A DNA stretch of 64,000 nucleotides from Closterium sp. NIES-65 (GCA_948144175.1 CANXME010002528.1:558001-622000); one strand, 5' to 3'; positions 33,471 to 44,929 are shown, counted from the first letter of the stretch. Notes: generated by a model from the sequence alone, not told the origin. A program made the numbers and translations.

Positions 33471-34269
33471 TGAATGTTATCACGAGAAAACACATTGCGC
33501 ATCGATCTTGGGACAAGTTCAGCTGCAATCTAATTAAGCCAGCACGGTTCGCAAATGCGATCCCTAACAACCCGCCTGGAAGAAGCTGATGGGTCGTAAT
33601 CTGCCCTTGGTCAGAAACAAATAAACCCCTAATGGATGGCATGCAATTAGGGGAGCCCCAACCCTAAACACGGGGAGCCCCAACCGTAAACACGGGCAGC
33701 CGTGTGGTTCTGCCCGAAAAGATTGCATTTGCAAACCCGCACTGGAAAAATGAGATCGCATTTCGAATTGTCCGATCGATCTTCCGTCCTCGCACAGCCA
33801 ACAAGCCTCGCACGGGGAGCAGACCATGATGGCGTGGGTCATGATGCACCACGTGGCGTAACCAGGATGTCTTGTGAGATGTAGCCTGTGGGATAACCGA
33901 GTGAGAGCAGGGCTGGAGGGATCGGGCGATTCAAGGATGGCAGAGGCGTGCGGCCAGGTTGCAGGGAGTGCGCGTGCGGCCAGGTTGCAGGGAGTGCATA
34001 CTCCGCTAGTGAGTGATGCGATTCTTTACTTCTCGAAATTTGCTCAGTGCGACGCTATTTCAGACAGAGATTAGGGTTAGGAAGGCAGATGGCTATTGGC
34101 AGGGGGCGTATTTAGCAATCAGAGTACCGAGCTACGAGGTTGGCCTAGGTGCTGGCTTAAAAGCAAGAGTGAACATTCGTGGTGCTGTATTCTAAACATT
34201 GCAAAGTCAAGCTTGGCGGACGATACACTTCGGAATGGGACCCCGTGTTACCAACAAACCCCAACCCGT
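33471..34269. other. Spacer between foldback and LTR elements
   Basis: No gene is recognised. A short tandem duplication with GGGAGCCCCAACC and TAAACACGGG words lies at 33650-33705; a related word (CTAAACACGGGAGCCC) sits in the foldback loop at 33191-33206. At 33940-33995 a 26-base unit with GCGTGCGGCCAGGTTGCAGG is duplicated. Confidence 0.4.
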
Positions 34270-34545
34270 TGTTATGAATGATCTTGCAGAGTGCGCAGTA
34301 AAACGAATATCGAGAATGTTTGAGTACTGAATTCGTGAATACAATGGAAGTGACGAGGCCTAAATAGGGGAAGTCCTAGCAAGGCGGGGAGGTTGGGCGA
34401 GGATGGCTCAGTGATGGATGCGATTGGTGCGGAGGCGACTCGGGAGTGGTTCGGTGCGACGAAATAGGAAGGACAGGTTCGTCGCGTGACCCTCGAGATG
34501 GCCTCGCTAACGAGTGCCTCAGTAAGGATTGTGCAAATCCTTACA
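34270..34545 (-). repeat. 3' LTR of the non-autonomous element
   Basis: 276 bp, bounded by CCCGT on the outside and a purine-rich tract (on the minus strand) on the inside. Differences from its partner are scattered substitutions with no length change. Confidence 0.92.
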
Positions 34546-35999
34546 CTCTCCCACCTTCTAAATAAGGCAGCCCTGTACTGAAAACAGACCCCACATTAGC
34601 AAGGATGTCGTCGATCTCCCCTTCAGCTGAATCCGGCGGCTGAAATGCCTTTGACAATATTTTGAAAAGGTTGGAATGTAAGCCGTTGATGAAGTCCAGT
34701 TTCGATCTGACGGTCGACGATGAACTGACCCAAATTGAAGTAGAAGTTGGAATGTGGGTCGTTGATCGAGTAATTGCGAATCTAACGGTCGAGGCAGATG
34801 CGATTTTGGAGGGAACAGACTGACGCGAAATTCAATCGCAATCAATTTGGAGCCGTTGATCTTTTCGGTGTAATCGCGATCGTCCGTCGTGCTGACGCAA
34901 CCTGACAAAGGTCAAGAAGAAAGCCGAGAAAACGCCAAGGAAAGAAACAGTGCCGCGCACTTTCTCCCCCCTCTCCAAGAAAACACACCAGAAAATGTCA
35001 CTGCTGCGCGGAGAAGAAAACCACCAAAACCAGGTGTTGGCCCTGTTCGATAGGCTAACGCTAACGCTCGCGGAATCATCGCGGCTGTTTCGACGTAGGG
35101 TTTTTTTCTGCGGTCAGCCCGTAATTTAGTGGTAAGGGGCTTTAACGCTCTGGACTCTGGAGTGTTAGTGTTAGCCTTTCGAACGCTACTTTAGCCCTTC
35201 AAGATCATCCCCCCGAAAGCACCAAGACCCTTCTCACACGCACAGAAGTTAGCCTAGATTCAGCCCAGCCCTCGCACCCCCAAAATGGAGGTTGGCCAAG
35301 GGATAGGCTAGGGTTCCATACGAGAGGGGATACCCAGTCCATACCCCACGAAAGTTTTCCTAGCAGGGCCCATGCTCCAACCAACCTCACCCTTCTCTGC
35401 CCTGGAAAAGTCGCTTGCCTTTGCAACTCTTGACGCGTGAGAGATGTGCAGGTTTTTTTTTCTCCCCTGATTTACCCAGGTTCCCGTGGGGAGCGGTGTA
35501 AACGTTTGGAGCCTGCCCAACTTGACGCTGGTGGAAGGAGGGGTTGCAACATCGCCGAGACGACCCCCTCCTTCCGATCTCGGGATGGGCAGCTTCCGAT
35601 CTCGGGGGGAGGGGGTTAGCCCTTAAAAAATTTCTTGGAAGCCTCCTCCAAACGCTAGCCTAACACTAGCGCTGCAATGAGGTGGCTGCCTATCGAACAG
35701 GGCCGTTAAGTCCCAATGAAACAAGCGTTAAACCAGATGAGATTGCGTCGGTGTCGAAACTCGATGACAAAACCAGGTGCAAAGTGCAAAAGGGCGAACC
35801 CGAAGATGTAGACCGGAAACTGAAACTAAAATTATCGAATACTCGAACTGAACCGTTTTGTCTTCACGTCACCATAATCAGCCGATATCTTCAGCAGTTG
35901 CAGTTGGCAGCTCCTGACGTGGTTGAGAATTAATGCAGTTGTCGTGGGCGGGTCGAGTGGTGGGTTTGTCGTTAGTAGAGTCGGAATGGAGCCGTCCTG

Positions 36000-38330
36000 A
36001 AATCCTCTGGCCGTGAAATCAGGGGTGGTTCGAAATTGTCGGCGATGAATACGATTGATGGCGAAGTCGAAAACGAGACTCGACGAAAGTCGTCAAAGCA
36101 GTAACCATTGCGAATGTCATTCCGAAAATGTTGTCGAATGCCAGTCCAGTGTCAGATGATGTCAGCACCTCCAGCGGTTTTGTCCAGACTCGCCGAGAAG
36201 TTTGTCGCAATGCACCGAGGGCTCCTGGGCAGAGATGAAAAATTGCAGCTGTCTCTCCCACCCCTTCACTGTTGATGCCGCCTTCTTCAGTTCGTCGTAA
36301 GTCGTTCGTACCCCTGAAAACTCCGTGTAGTTCTCGCGGTGTTGCCCCACGTAATTGTTGCGCGCGTTTAGCCGAACGCCGAATGCTCCTCCGAAATTGT
36401 CGGCGCTCCTTGCCGTAAAACCTGTAAGTCTCCTCGTAAACACTCCGAAATTGTCGCTCGAATCAGACCCCGTAAATCCGCAGTTGCAGTTGCAGTTCGC
36501 CTCCGAAAACCTCGGACGTGCTATAGCTGCCCACTCCGTCACCATCAGTTTCCGTCGGTTACCCGACCCCAGCATGTGGGTTCAATCGAGAACCGGGGAC
36601 TGCCCCTGGGTTATTCCGAGATCGAATTTCACGGAACCTAGTGGCATCAACGCTGTTGACTCCGTAGTCAAAACTGCTCCCGCCGATGCTGTTTATAAAA
36701 AACCCACGTTTCTCCCACCAGCGCTTTGCAGATGTTTCACCGCATCGCTCGTCGCCGGTCGATAAGTTCCCGAAGCTACGACTGCTCCCACGCTCCCTTT
36801 TTTCTGAAGAATTTCCCGAGGTGTGCGTCTAAACACCGGGGGTCCTAGGTCTCCTTGCCGCTGTGTTTCTTGCCAGGCAACTTCGAAAAGTGCCCTTCAG
36901 GCGAGTCCCCCAACGACTCAACCGCACTCCAAGAAGCGAAGAAATACCCGCAGCTTCATATTTTTTTTTTTTGGTCGTTTCACCCCCCGACAATTCCGCT
37001 TCCCGCTGTTCACCCAGCGTCCGCATTTTTCGGATGAGGTCTAGTCGGTGTTGCCCGCACGAACCCAGCTACGGTGGAGAAGAAAAGTCTATCGGAGTCG
37101 GGTTTACCTTAGTTAAAAGGAAATCATTCCCAACCGCTTTGCAGCCCACCGTGTCGTCGCGCCACTAGAACTCCACAGCTCCCGGTTCCAGCTCCGCCGG
37201 TGCGCCGTCACCTCGTATAGACGTCCGGGTCAGGAGAAACCAGCGAACTGCACCGTTGTTGTCATGCGGCGCCCCGATTTTTTCGCGTGCTGTTTCACCC
37301 AGTCCGCTTTTGTCGGAGTAGAACAGTGCCGCAACTCCACCTTTTTTTTGTTTTTTCTGTACAGCTGTTGAACGAGCACCAACCCAGGTGCCTTTAACCA
37401 GCGCAGGGTAGGCCCGTGTTCACCCCCGTTATTCGGCCAAGCAAGTTGACTGCATGAGTCAGAACTAGAAACAGATCGTTCACACCGGCTTTTAACCTGC
37501 CCTTCACGCCATTCTTCAACCCTCGCTTAGCCGTCGGGCAGTTTCTTCTCGTGTGTCCCGGCGGCCTGTACCACTCTCCTCCGTAATTGTCGGCGTGGTA
37601 CCTTGAACACCGTTTAATCGTGGGCTGTTGAGGCTGTCCCCGAAAATGACTTCCTTACAGGGAATCCACTCTCAAAACTGTCGGCCAGCTATCAACAGTA
37701 CCAGGCACGCAGCGTCATCCGAGTGTTCTTCGCCGCCTGCGTCCCGAATTGCCCTCGCCGCCTGCGTCCCACTCCTCCTGAGTGCGATTTAGCCACTCCG
37801 TTTTTTGTTGCAACCCGTAAGTGTCGGCGGGTCTGAAGTTCCCGTCTGTCCACGTGCACTCCTGCCGAAATATTCGATGACGCGCCCGCCAATGCAGTAA
37901 AAGCCGCCGCACTTAACAGGTCGGGCGGGACGGCAGTTGACTCCCGCTCAGTCGGGCAGTCTTGTGTCGTCTCTCCTCGCCACCGACATTTTCGGACGCA
38001 AACTCCTTTTGCGCCTGGCGAGTTCCCCAGCCGACATTTCTTCACAGTAGCTCTGAGAATGTCGCCCACAGTGACGCACATCCATTGTCGCCAGCTGCCG
38101 AAACACATTCCGCGAGTCATGCGCGCAAAATGACGACGAGCCACCGTCGTAAATTGCCGCATCAGACGAACTCCGAAATTGTCGCGCAGCTGTTGACCCA
38201 GGTCCGACGGCGTCAACTGCCACACACGTTGACGACTCCGCGAATTTCGTGCAGGTGCCGACGCAGGTCCGCTGACGCCAGCTGCCACACAAAACTTCCG
38301 AAAGCGTCGGTAAATCGCAGCGGAAATTTA
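36000..38330 (-). repeat. Dispersed CGCCGACAATTTCGG words inside the non-autonomous element
   Basis: Variants of the plus-strand word CCGAAATTGTCGGCG recur at about 36031, 36390, 36447, 37581 and 38172, with weaker forms near 36980, 37985 and 38030. Spacing is irregular. The words make up much of the internal region and are absent from the coding elements nearby. Confidence 0.6.
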
Positions 38331-38590
38331 CTCACATTAACGTCGCGACAGCTACAGCTGCCCGTTGCCCGGGGGGAGGGAGGCCACGGTCGATCGCGAC
38401 CGTTCGAGGCAAGGATCTGGCGGTGCCGAAGGAGTACCTGTAAAACCATGGCTGCGAGGAGCAACTAACTCGTTCTCCTGGCCGGCCTACGCAACTCCTG
38501 GACCCCAAGACATCCTTCCTCGTCCCCCCCCCCGAGGGGTACTACACTCTAAAAAGCGGGGTAGGCTAGGAAAGTAGCTCTGATACCAGG

Positions 38591-38866
38591 TGTTATGAAT
38601 GAACTTGCAGAGTGCGCAGTAAAACGAATATAGAGAATGATTGAGTACTGAATTCCTGAATACAATGGAAGTGATGAGGCCTAAATAGGGGAAGTCCTAG
38701 CAAGGCGGGGAGGTTGGGCGAGGATGGCTCGGTGATGGATGCGATTGGTGCGGAGGCGACTCGGGAGTGGTTCGGAGCGACGAAATAGGAAGGACAGGTT
38801 CGTCGCGTGACCCTCGGGATGGCCTCGCTAACGAGTGCCTCAGTAAGGATTCTGTAAATCCTTACA
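38591..38866 (-). repeat. 5' LTR of the non-autonomous element
   Basis: 276 bp, with the initiator-Met primer-binding site two bases inside it on the minus strand and the CCCGT duplication outside. Transcription would start here and run leftward. Confidence 0.92.
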
Positions 38867-39329
38867 CCCGTTCCAACCCATAACGAAATCCAGAGTGCTG
38901 GGACTAGCAACACAATCGAGAAGCTCAAGGGTAATGTGACCGTGCTGATCAATCCACAGAGATAGACATAGGCGTCCCATAACAAGTACTCCCATATTAC
39001 CGCGTCGCGTCGATTCGATTACACCGTTAACGATGAGCATGGTTATAAGAACTGACGTCATACGCACAACACCTAGCTGCGCGAAGGAATGCATCGCTTT
39101 TTTTCCTTCGTGCAGTCCAACGACCGTAGTAGGGCGCACGCTGAATCCGAGGAGGATTCGACACGCGCGACCGCCGTCGCCATGCCTCATCTCGGCGACA
39201 TCGCGGCGGCCATGTGCAGCCATTCTGCCATTCTGCCACACGCCGCTTCTTCGTTCTCGTCGCACCTCGCCTCTCACAAGCTGCCATGCACCCAGCAATA
39301 CAGTCAATCTCCCTCCTTACTAAGGGTAG
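38867..39329. other. Host spacer between two LTR elements
   Basis: A minus-strand frame (39307-38870) contains LELLDCVASPSTLDFVMGW, which faintly recalls the end of a gypsy protease, but the match is too weak to call. No other feature is seen. Without the two insertions the flanks at 34269 and 45752 would belong to one locus. Confidence 0.35.
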
Positions 39330-40088
39330 TGTTGGAGTGGTTCGCGGAACCACACTAACGACGGCGCTCATAATTCGGACCGACGACTACGACGGACTGA
39401 CAGTGGCGTGTTGAAAGTGCCTTGGGAACCAGAGAGGAAGCTCGACATTGCTTGGGAGCTATGGCAAGAGAAACACGAAAGGAGTGAAGAAGATTATTGA
39501 CGGGTGAAAGAGAAGTGAAGAACCAGGGAGAAATTGGTTGACGAGGGAAAATGAGTGGGTCAACCGAGGCGTGTTCAACAAGGAACCAAATGCGGACTTC
39601 AGGCTCGTTCGACGAAGTTGGAAAAGGTTGTGTGTGCGACGCGGGATGAAATGAGGCAAGGCGTAACGTGTTGAACACGTTTGGTTACCTAGCTCACTTG
39701 TGTACCTTGCTTGAACCTATATATTTGTTGTACCAGTTTGTTGGAGTAACACTTTTTGGAAATTCTCTCGCTTCAAATTGTGCTGCACACTGATTGGTCA
39801 AAATTTGTGACACATCGTAAGACTCCCGTCAGATTCGCGTCAAACCTACAGAGAAGCCTTTGTGAAGGCTTAGGCAAGCAACAGTGATAGAAATTTAAGC
39901 TGCGAGACTCCCGTCAAAGCCCCGCGAAGGGCCGAATCTGTTTCACTCGAGTGTAGGGCCCGTGAATGCCCCGTGAAAAGCCACGCGAAGCTGATTTCGA
40001 AATCAGGACGCGTCAGGATCGCGTGAAGGGCCCGTTGAGGCCCCGTCAAGGCCGCGTCAGCCTCCCGTGAGGCATTTCGTGACTAACA
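39330..40088 (+). repeat. 5' LTR of the intact copia element
   Basis: 759 bp. A perfect 7-bp hairpin (GTGGTTC-GCG-GAACCAC) lies 8 bases from the start. A TATA-like box sits at 39718-39725. The last 260 bases carry about a dozen CCCGTGA/CCCGTCA/CGCGTCA-type words. Confidence 0.95.
39718..39725 (+). promoter_or_regulatory. TATA-like box TATATATT in the 5' LTR
   Basis: The only clear TATA-type box in the LTR, 389 bases from its start; the same box is at 45381-45388 in the 3' LTR. Transcript start would be expected about 30 bases downstream, leaving a 5' LTR remainder of about 330 bases. Confidence 0.55.
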
Positions 40089-40090
40089 GC

Positions 40091-40102
40091 TGGTATCAGA
40101 GC
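40091..40102 (+). promoter_or_regulatory. Primer-binding site for initiator-Met tRNA
   Basis: TGGTATCAGAGC, two bases after the LTR end. It is the standard minus-strand primer site of plant copia elements and is followed by TGGTTTAAGAGG. Confidence 0.92.
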
Positions 40103-40150
40103 TGGTTTAAGAGGCGTTAAGCATTCTTAAGAGCAAGCAAAACCTTCGAG

Positions 40151-43100
40151 ATGGTCGGCGTACAATCGGAGGTTAGCTCGGGCTCCTCTGTGAGTAGTGG
40201 AGATCCCCAAGTCAAGGCTCTTCTGGAAATGCTAGCGCAAGGAGGGGTGGTGACCAAGCCCACCATGGGCCTGAGTGAAGCCCAGCGGTTCCACGGCGAG
40301 CACTACAGCACGTGGCGATTGAAGTTTATAAGGAGAGCGAAGGAGGTCGGCTTGTGGAAGTACTACCGACCCGACAGGAAAGGCGACGAAGCCGAGCGTG
40401 CGGCGAAATCGGAAGAAGAACTTTTGGAATTCAAAAAACGGAGTGAGCTAGCATTTTTTCAGTTGTGTCATTCTGTTGCTGACGGGATTGCAGTGGATCT
40501 TGATGGGTTTGCAGAGCTTGAGAACTCTGCACAGGCGGCATGGGCGTACATGGAGTCTACATACCTTGGGCACATGGACGCGAACATCGCCGACGTGAGG
40601 AAGAAGTTGTTGTTGATGACTATGGAGCCGAACCAGAAGATCATTGACTATGTCAACATGGCGAGGAGCTACAACGACGACTTAACTGCGATGGGCGAGC
40701 CGGAAACCGAGCGGGCGATGATAGGGCACATCGTCAACGGACTTCCGGAGGATTGGGCGGGTGAGCGGCCGGCGTTGATCTGCCACCCACCAGAGAATAT
40801 GACGAAGCTTATTGCCATGCTTCAGGCATTGGAGCGAGCAAGAGATCATCAGAAGCGACGGGAGAAGTTTACAAGGGGCTTTGTGGAGGAGAAGCCTGCG
40901 TTGGTGAACGCGGCAGCCGCTGGAAGGGGCGCGGGAGCTTGTTACCAGTGTGGAAAGACGGGACACAAAGCGTTTGAGTGCGCGGAGAACCCGAGGAGCA
41001 GACACTACAAGGGGAACGGTGCGGGGTGGAGTGGAGCGCAGCAGAATGGTGCGGGAAATGGAAGGGGACCGAAAGGGAAGTTCAACGGAGCGTGTCATCA
41101 TTGCAAGAAGATTGGGCATAGGGCAATTGACTGCTACTCCAACCCCAACAGCCGGAGCTATAGGAGACCGCAGCAGCAGGGATCAGCACCTCCGAAAGCA
41201 AATGCAGCAGCAGCACCGACAGCAGCAGAGAATGACAAGGAAGATGCCATTCTGGGTGGCGCACATAAGGCGAATGTGGCGCGCGCATCAGGGGTGTGCA
41301 TGCTGGCAAAAGGAGGTGGAGTTGCTGCGTGGTTCATAGACAGCGGTTGCACTCAGCACATGACGAATCATTGTGAGTGGCTGACTGGCATGAGGGAGTC
41401 AAGTGTGCCGTATGTGATTTTGGGGAATGAAGGGAAGCTACCTGTGAAGGGTGAGGGGGAATTGGTGCTGCAAGGACAGTATGGGGAATTGAAGCTGGAA
41501 AATGTGCTGTATGTGGATGGATTGGCCTTGAACCTGATCAGCCAATCACAGTTGGACAGCACCGGGTGCAAGACTTTCAGTGACAAAGGGAAGATGTGGG
41601 TGTTTGACCATGCATGGAATGTGATTGCTAAGGGAATGAGGAATGATGGATTGTATGAGATGAAACTGAATGAGAAGGTCTTGGCTGCTGAGAAGGCTAC
41701 CTACCAGCCACCACCGAAGGAAGGAGTGATGGCAAGGGAGGAGTTGAAGGCGAAGCTGAAAGGAGTGCCCGTCGAGGAGCTGCAGGTGGAAGCTGTTGCA
41801 ATGGTGGCAGCAGCTGCAAAAGTGGATCTAGAGACCCTGCATAGGCGTTTAGGGCATGCGGGGGTGGAGCGGATTAAGGAGCTTGTGAAGAAGGGCATGG
41901 CAGCCGGTGTGGAGCTGAAAGAAGGAGATGGGAGTAAGGGGAGGTGCGGCAAGTGTGTGGAAGGCAAGATCTCAAAAACCCCGTATCCCATACACCAGGT
42001 TCAAGAGCCCTACGGTGCAATGGAGATAGTGGCAGCTGATGTGTGTGGGCCATTGAGGGAAAGTTCAAGGCACGGGAGCCGGTACTTCGTCACTTTCACT
42101 GACCTAGGGACTAGGCACACGTGGGTGACAGAAATCAAGGACAAGACAGAGGTGTTTTCCAGTTTCTTGGACTGGATGGCTGAAGCTGAAAGGCAGAGTG
42201 GGAAGCAGCTGAAGGTGTTAAGGACCGACAACGGTGGGGAGTTTGTGAATACGGAGTTCAACAGTTTTTTGCGCACGAAAGGAATACTAAGGCAGCTGAC
42301 GGTCCCATACACCCCACAGCACAACAGCATTGCGGAAAGGGTGAACAGGTCACTCTTAGATAGTGTGAGGACCATGCTAGCTGATAGCGGTCTTCCACTG
42401 AAGTATTGGGGAGATGCCTTGGCGATGGCATGCTGGGTGAAGAACAGGTTGCCTACCAAAGGCCTTGCAGCAGATGTGACACCGCATGAGGCATTCTATG
42501 GGAGGAAGCCGAACATGGGGTTTGCGAGAGTGTGGGGCTGCATGGTACAGTATAGGGAGCCAGCAGGACCGAATCACAAGCTTCTACCAAGGAGCAAGTG
42601 GGGAATCAACCTTGGGATGTGCACGGTGAGCAAAGGCTGGGTGATTAAAGACGTGGAGAAGGGGAAGACAGCAGTGACCAGGGATGCCATCTTCTATGAA
42701 GATGTCAATTATCTCCAGTGGAAGGGGGTAAACCAGGAGATAGCAATGGGAGTAGCAGCTGCGCTTGATAAGGTGGAGAAGCTGCTTGTGGAGAAGGAGA
42801 ACGAGGGGATAGGGTGTGATGAGGAGGAGACAGGAGGTGGTGCGGATAAACCTACCAAGGAACCTATATTTTCGGAGCCAGCGAAGAAAAGGGTTGTAGA
42901 GGCGGTAGCAGATGTGGAGGAAGAAGGGCGCCATGAAGGAGAGCTTGGAGAGACATGTGCCGAGGAGGAAACTCAGAGTGTGGAGGATGTGGAGAACAGT
43001 GATGGGTCAGCAAAGGAGGATGGGAGTAGCCCATGGAAGCTGATCGATAGTGTCGCTACTTGTGAAGCTGCTAAGGAGATAAATGAGCTGCTGGAGGATG

Positions 43101-44929
43101 GAGCCATAGTGATAGGAAAGGAACGAGGGCTTGACGAGATATACGCAGCGACAAAGGAAGTGAGTAAGAACGTGACACCGGCTGAGGAGTTGGGGCGCGG
43201 TCTGAGGGTCAAGAAGAAACCAGCTAAGTTTGTTCCACTGGTTATGACACCTTGGAAGGATGTGAGGACCCATCTGCTCTTGGCTGCAACTGCAACGGCG
43301 CTAGTGTCACAGGGGAGTTTGGAGAAGTATAGCCTGCCTAAGGAACCCGTGACTGTTGAAGAAGCCTTGGCAGGACCACAGAGGGAGCAGTGGATGGCTG
43401 CAATACAGGAGGAATTAGACACTCTAGCAGAGAGAGGCACTTGGGAGTTAGTGCCTATGCCGGAAGGAAGGGCAGCAGTGGGTGTGAAGTGGATTTTTAA
43501 GATCAAGACAGGGGATATGGGGCAGCTGGAGCGGTTTAAGGCAAGGTTAGTGGCAAAAGGGTATACTCAGGTCGAGGGGGTTGACTACAACGAGACCTAT
43601 GCCCCCGTGAGCAAGCTTACAACCGCAAGAGCATTCCTAAAGGTGGTAGCAGCAAGGGGTTATATCATGGTGCAGCTGGACATCAAGAATGCATTTCTGC
43701 ATGGGGTAGTGCGAGAAGAGTTGTACATGGATCAGCCAACCGGGTTTGAGGATGGCACGGACAGGAAGTGTAAGTTGTTGAAGGCGTTGTACGGGCTGAA
43801 GCAGAGTCCAAGAGAGTGGTATAAGGCGATGGATGAGAGGTTGCTGAAAGGAGGGTTCCATAAAAGTGAGTGTGACCGAGCATTCTATTGGAGGGGAGAA
43901 GGAGAGAAGAAGGTGTACTTGTTACTCTATGTGGATGATATCCTCATAGCAGGAGCTTTACCGACTGAGGTGGAGAGCGTGTGTGACCATCTTGCTGAGG
44001 TTTTTCAGGTGAAGCATATTCCTAGGGCAACGCTGTTTTTGGGGATGAACCTGGAGCGGAATGTGGAAGAGAAGAAGCTCTTCTTGTACCAGAAGAAGTA
44101 TTGCAACAGGGTGCAGCAGAGGTTTGGCCAGGGTTTCATCAAGGAGATCACGACACCACTCAGCGGCATGGCAGCAAATGATACCGAGCAGGAAGAGGAT
44201 GTGAAGCAGGGAGGAGGAGAAAAGAAGGCACTGCAGATGTACCAGTCGATGGTGGGATCGGTTTTTTATCCGGTTGCATGCACAAAGGTCGACATGGCGT
44301 ATGCGGCGAGTTATTTGAGGCAGCACGTGCAGCAGGGAAGGAAATGGCGAGAGATGAAGCGAGCACTTAGTTATTTGGTGCAGCATGAGGATGAGGGACT
44401 TCTCTTTGAGGGAGGAGAGGAGACTTTGCAGCTGGTGGGATATGCGGATGCCTCACATGCATCGGACAAGAAAACAGGGAAAGGTGCCTATGGGTATGTG
44501 TTCCTTCTTGGGGGCACTGCTATCATGTGGCAAGCGAAGAAATTGGCGGACATAGCATTGTCAACTGCTGAAGCGGAGTACATGGCACTCTTCTTTGCGT
44601 GCCAAGAGGGAGTGTGGCTGAGGAGACTGATGAAGGAGTTCGACATCACCATTGAAGGACCTACTGTGGTGAAATCGGACAGCAAGTCAGCCATTGACCT
44701 CGCTAGAAACGACAATTGGCACGGGAGGACCAAGCATATGAACGTGAAGTATCTCTGGGTGCGGGAGCAGCTTGAGAAGCAGCACTTCAAGTTTGAGTTC
44801 GTTCCCACTCAGGAGCAAGTGGCAGATTTCTTGACCAAGGTGGTACCTAGGTCTAACTTTGAGTATTGCAAGGAGAAGGTGGGGATGCGCAAGTTGCAGG
44901 AGCTTCAGGGGAGTGTGAAGCCGAACTAG
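40151..44929 (+). CDS. Ty1/copia gag-pol polyprotein, uninterrupted (1592 aa)
   Basis: ATG at 40151 lies 62 bases after the LTR. Approximate domain order: gag/UBN2-type capsid (residues 40-245); two CCHC knuckles, CYQCGKTGHKAFEC (about 264) and CHHCKKIGHRAIDC (about 316); protease with FIDSGCTQHM (about 395); GAG-pre-integrase LHRRLGHAGVERI and CGKC (570-625); integrase core with D in ADVCGP, D in RTDNGGEF and E in AERVNR (625-740); reverse transcriptase with VKWIFKIK, FKARLVAKG and YVDDILIAG (1085-1330); RNase H with YADASHASD, STAEAEYMAL and SDSKSAIDL (1430-1560). All key active-site residues are present and there is no stop or frameshift. The particle proteins, protease, integrase and RT/RNase H would be released by self-cleavage. 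This copy could supply enzymes for the non-autonomous elements nearby. Confidence 0.97.
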   Translation: MVGVQSEVSSGSSVSSGDPQVKALLEMLAQGGVVTKPTMGLSEAQRFHGEHYSTWRLKFIRRAKEVGLWKYYRPDRKGDEAERAAKSEEELLEFKKRSELAFFQLCHSVADGIAVDLDGFAELENSAQAAWAYMESTYLGHMDANIADVRKKLLLMTMEPNQKIIDYVNMARSYNDDLTAMGEPETERAMIGHIVNGLPEDWAGERPALICHPPENMTKLIAMLQALERARDHQKRREKFTRGFVEEKPALVNAAAAGRGAGACYQCGKTGHKAFECAENPRSRHYKGNGAGWSGAQQNGAGNGRGPKGKFNGACHHCKKIGHRAIDCYSNPNSRSYRRPQQQGSAPPKANAAAAPTAAENDKEDAILGGAHKANVARASGVCMLAKGGGVAAWFIDSGCTQHMTNHCEWLTGMRESSVPYVILGNEGKLPVKGEGELVLQGQYGELKLENVLYVDGLALNLISQSQLDSTGCKTFSDKGKMWVFDHAWNVIAKGMRNDGLYEMKLNEKVLAAEKATYQPPPKEGVMAREELKAKLKGVPVEELQVEAVAMVAAAAKVDLETLHRRLGHAGVERIKELVKKGMAAGVELKEGDGSKGRCGKCVEGKISKTPYPIHQVQEPYGAMEIVAADVCGPLRESSRHGSRYFVTFTDLGTRHTWVTEIKDKTEVFSSFLDWMAEAERQSGKQLKVLRTDNGGEFVNTEFNSFLRTKGILRQLTVPYTPQHNSIAERVNRSLLDSVRTMLADSGLPLKYWGDALAMACWVKNRLPTKGLAADVTPHEAFYGRKPNMGFARVWGCMVQYREPAGPNHKLLPRSKWGINLGMCTVSKGWVIKDVEKGKTAVTRDAIFYEDVNYLQWKGVNQEIAMGVAAALDKVEKLLVEKENEGIGCDEEETGGGADKPTKEPIFSEPAKKRVVEAVADVEEEGRHEGELGETCAEEETQSVEDVENSDGSAKEDGSSPWKLIDSVATCEAAKEINELLEDGAIVIGKERGLDEIYAATKEVSKNVTPAEELGRGLRVKKKPAKFVPLVMTPWKDVRTHLLLAATATALVSQGSLEKYSLPKEPVTVEEALAGPQREQWMAAIQEELDTLAERGTWELVPMPEGRAAVGVKWIFKIKTGDMGQLERFKARLVAKGYTQVEGVDYNETYAPVSKLTTARAFLKVVAARGYIMVQLDIKNAFLHGVVREELYMDQPTGFEDGTDRKCKLLKALYGLKQSPREWYKAMDERLLKGGFHKSECDRAFYWRGEGEKKVYLLLYVDDILIAGALPTEVESVCDHLAEVFQVKHIPRATLFLGMNLERNVEEKKLFLYQKKYCNRVQQRFGQGFIKEITTPLSGMAANDTEQEEDVKQGGGEKKALQMYQSMVGSVFYPVACTKVDMAYAASYLRQHVQQGRKWREMKRALSYLVQHEDEGLLFEGGEETLQLVGYADASHASDKKTGKGAYGYVFLLGGTAIMWQAKKLADIALSTAEAEYMALFFACQEGVWLRRLMKEFDITIEGPTVVKSDSKSAIDLARNDNWHGRTKHMNVKYLWVREQLEKQHFKFEFVPTQEQVADFLTKVVPRSNFEYCKEKVGMRKLQELQGSVKPN

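Larger units (their letters stand above)
34270..38866 (-). mobile_element. Complete non-autonomous LTR retrotransposon (4597 bp, TSD CCCGT)
   Basis: Two 276-bp LTRs (38591-38866 and 34270-34545) flank 4.0 kb. Each starts TGTAAGGATTT on the minus strand and ends TCATAACA. The 5-bp CCCGT occurs at 34265-34269 and 38867-38871. Inside the right LTR the minus strand reads TGGTATCAGAGC (38588-38577), the initiator-Met tRNA primer site, which fixes the orientation. A purine tract (AAGGTGGGAGAG) precedes the 3' LTR at about 34546-34557. No gag, protease, integrase or RT motif is present; the longest frame (38288-37692, 198 codons) shows nothing known. It must rely on enzymes made elsewhere, so it is a LARD-like element. 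The LTRs differ at about ten sites, so the insertion is not recent. Confidence 0.92.

Noticed and set aside
37692-38288. 198-codon minus-strand frame in the non-autonomous LTR element
   Set aside because: No known domain, broken up by the recurrent CCGAAATTGTCGGCG words, and no conservation evidence; left as non-coding interior.
38840-39307. Minus-strand frame resembling a gypsy protease end
   Set aside because: Only about 19 residues look suggestive, no D-S/T-G active site is seen, and the frame crosses into an LTR.
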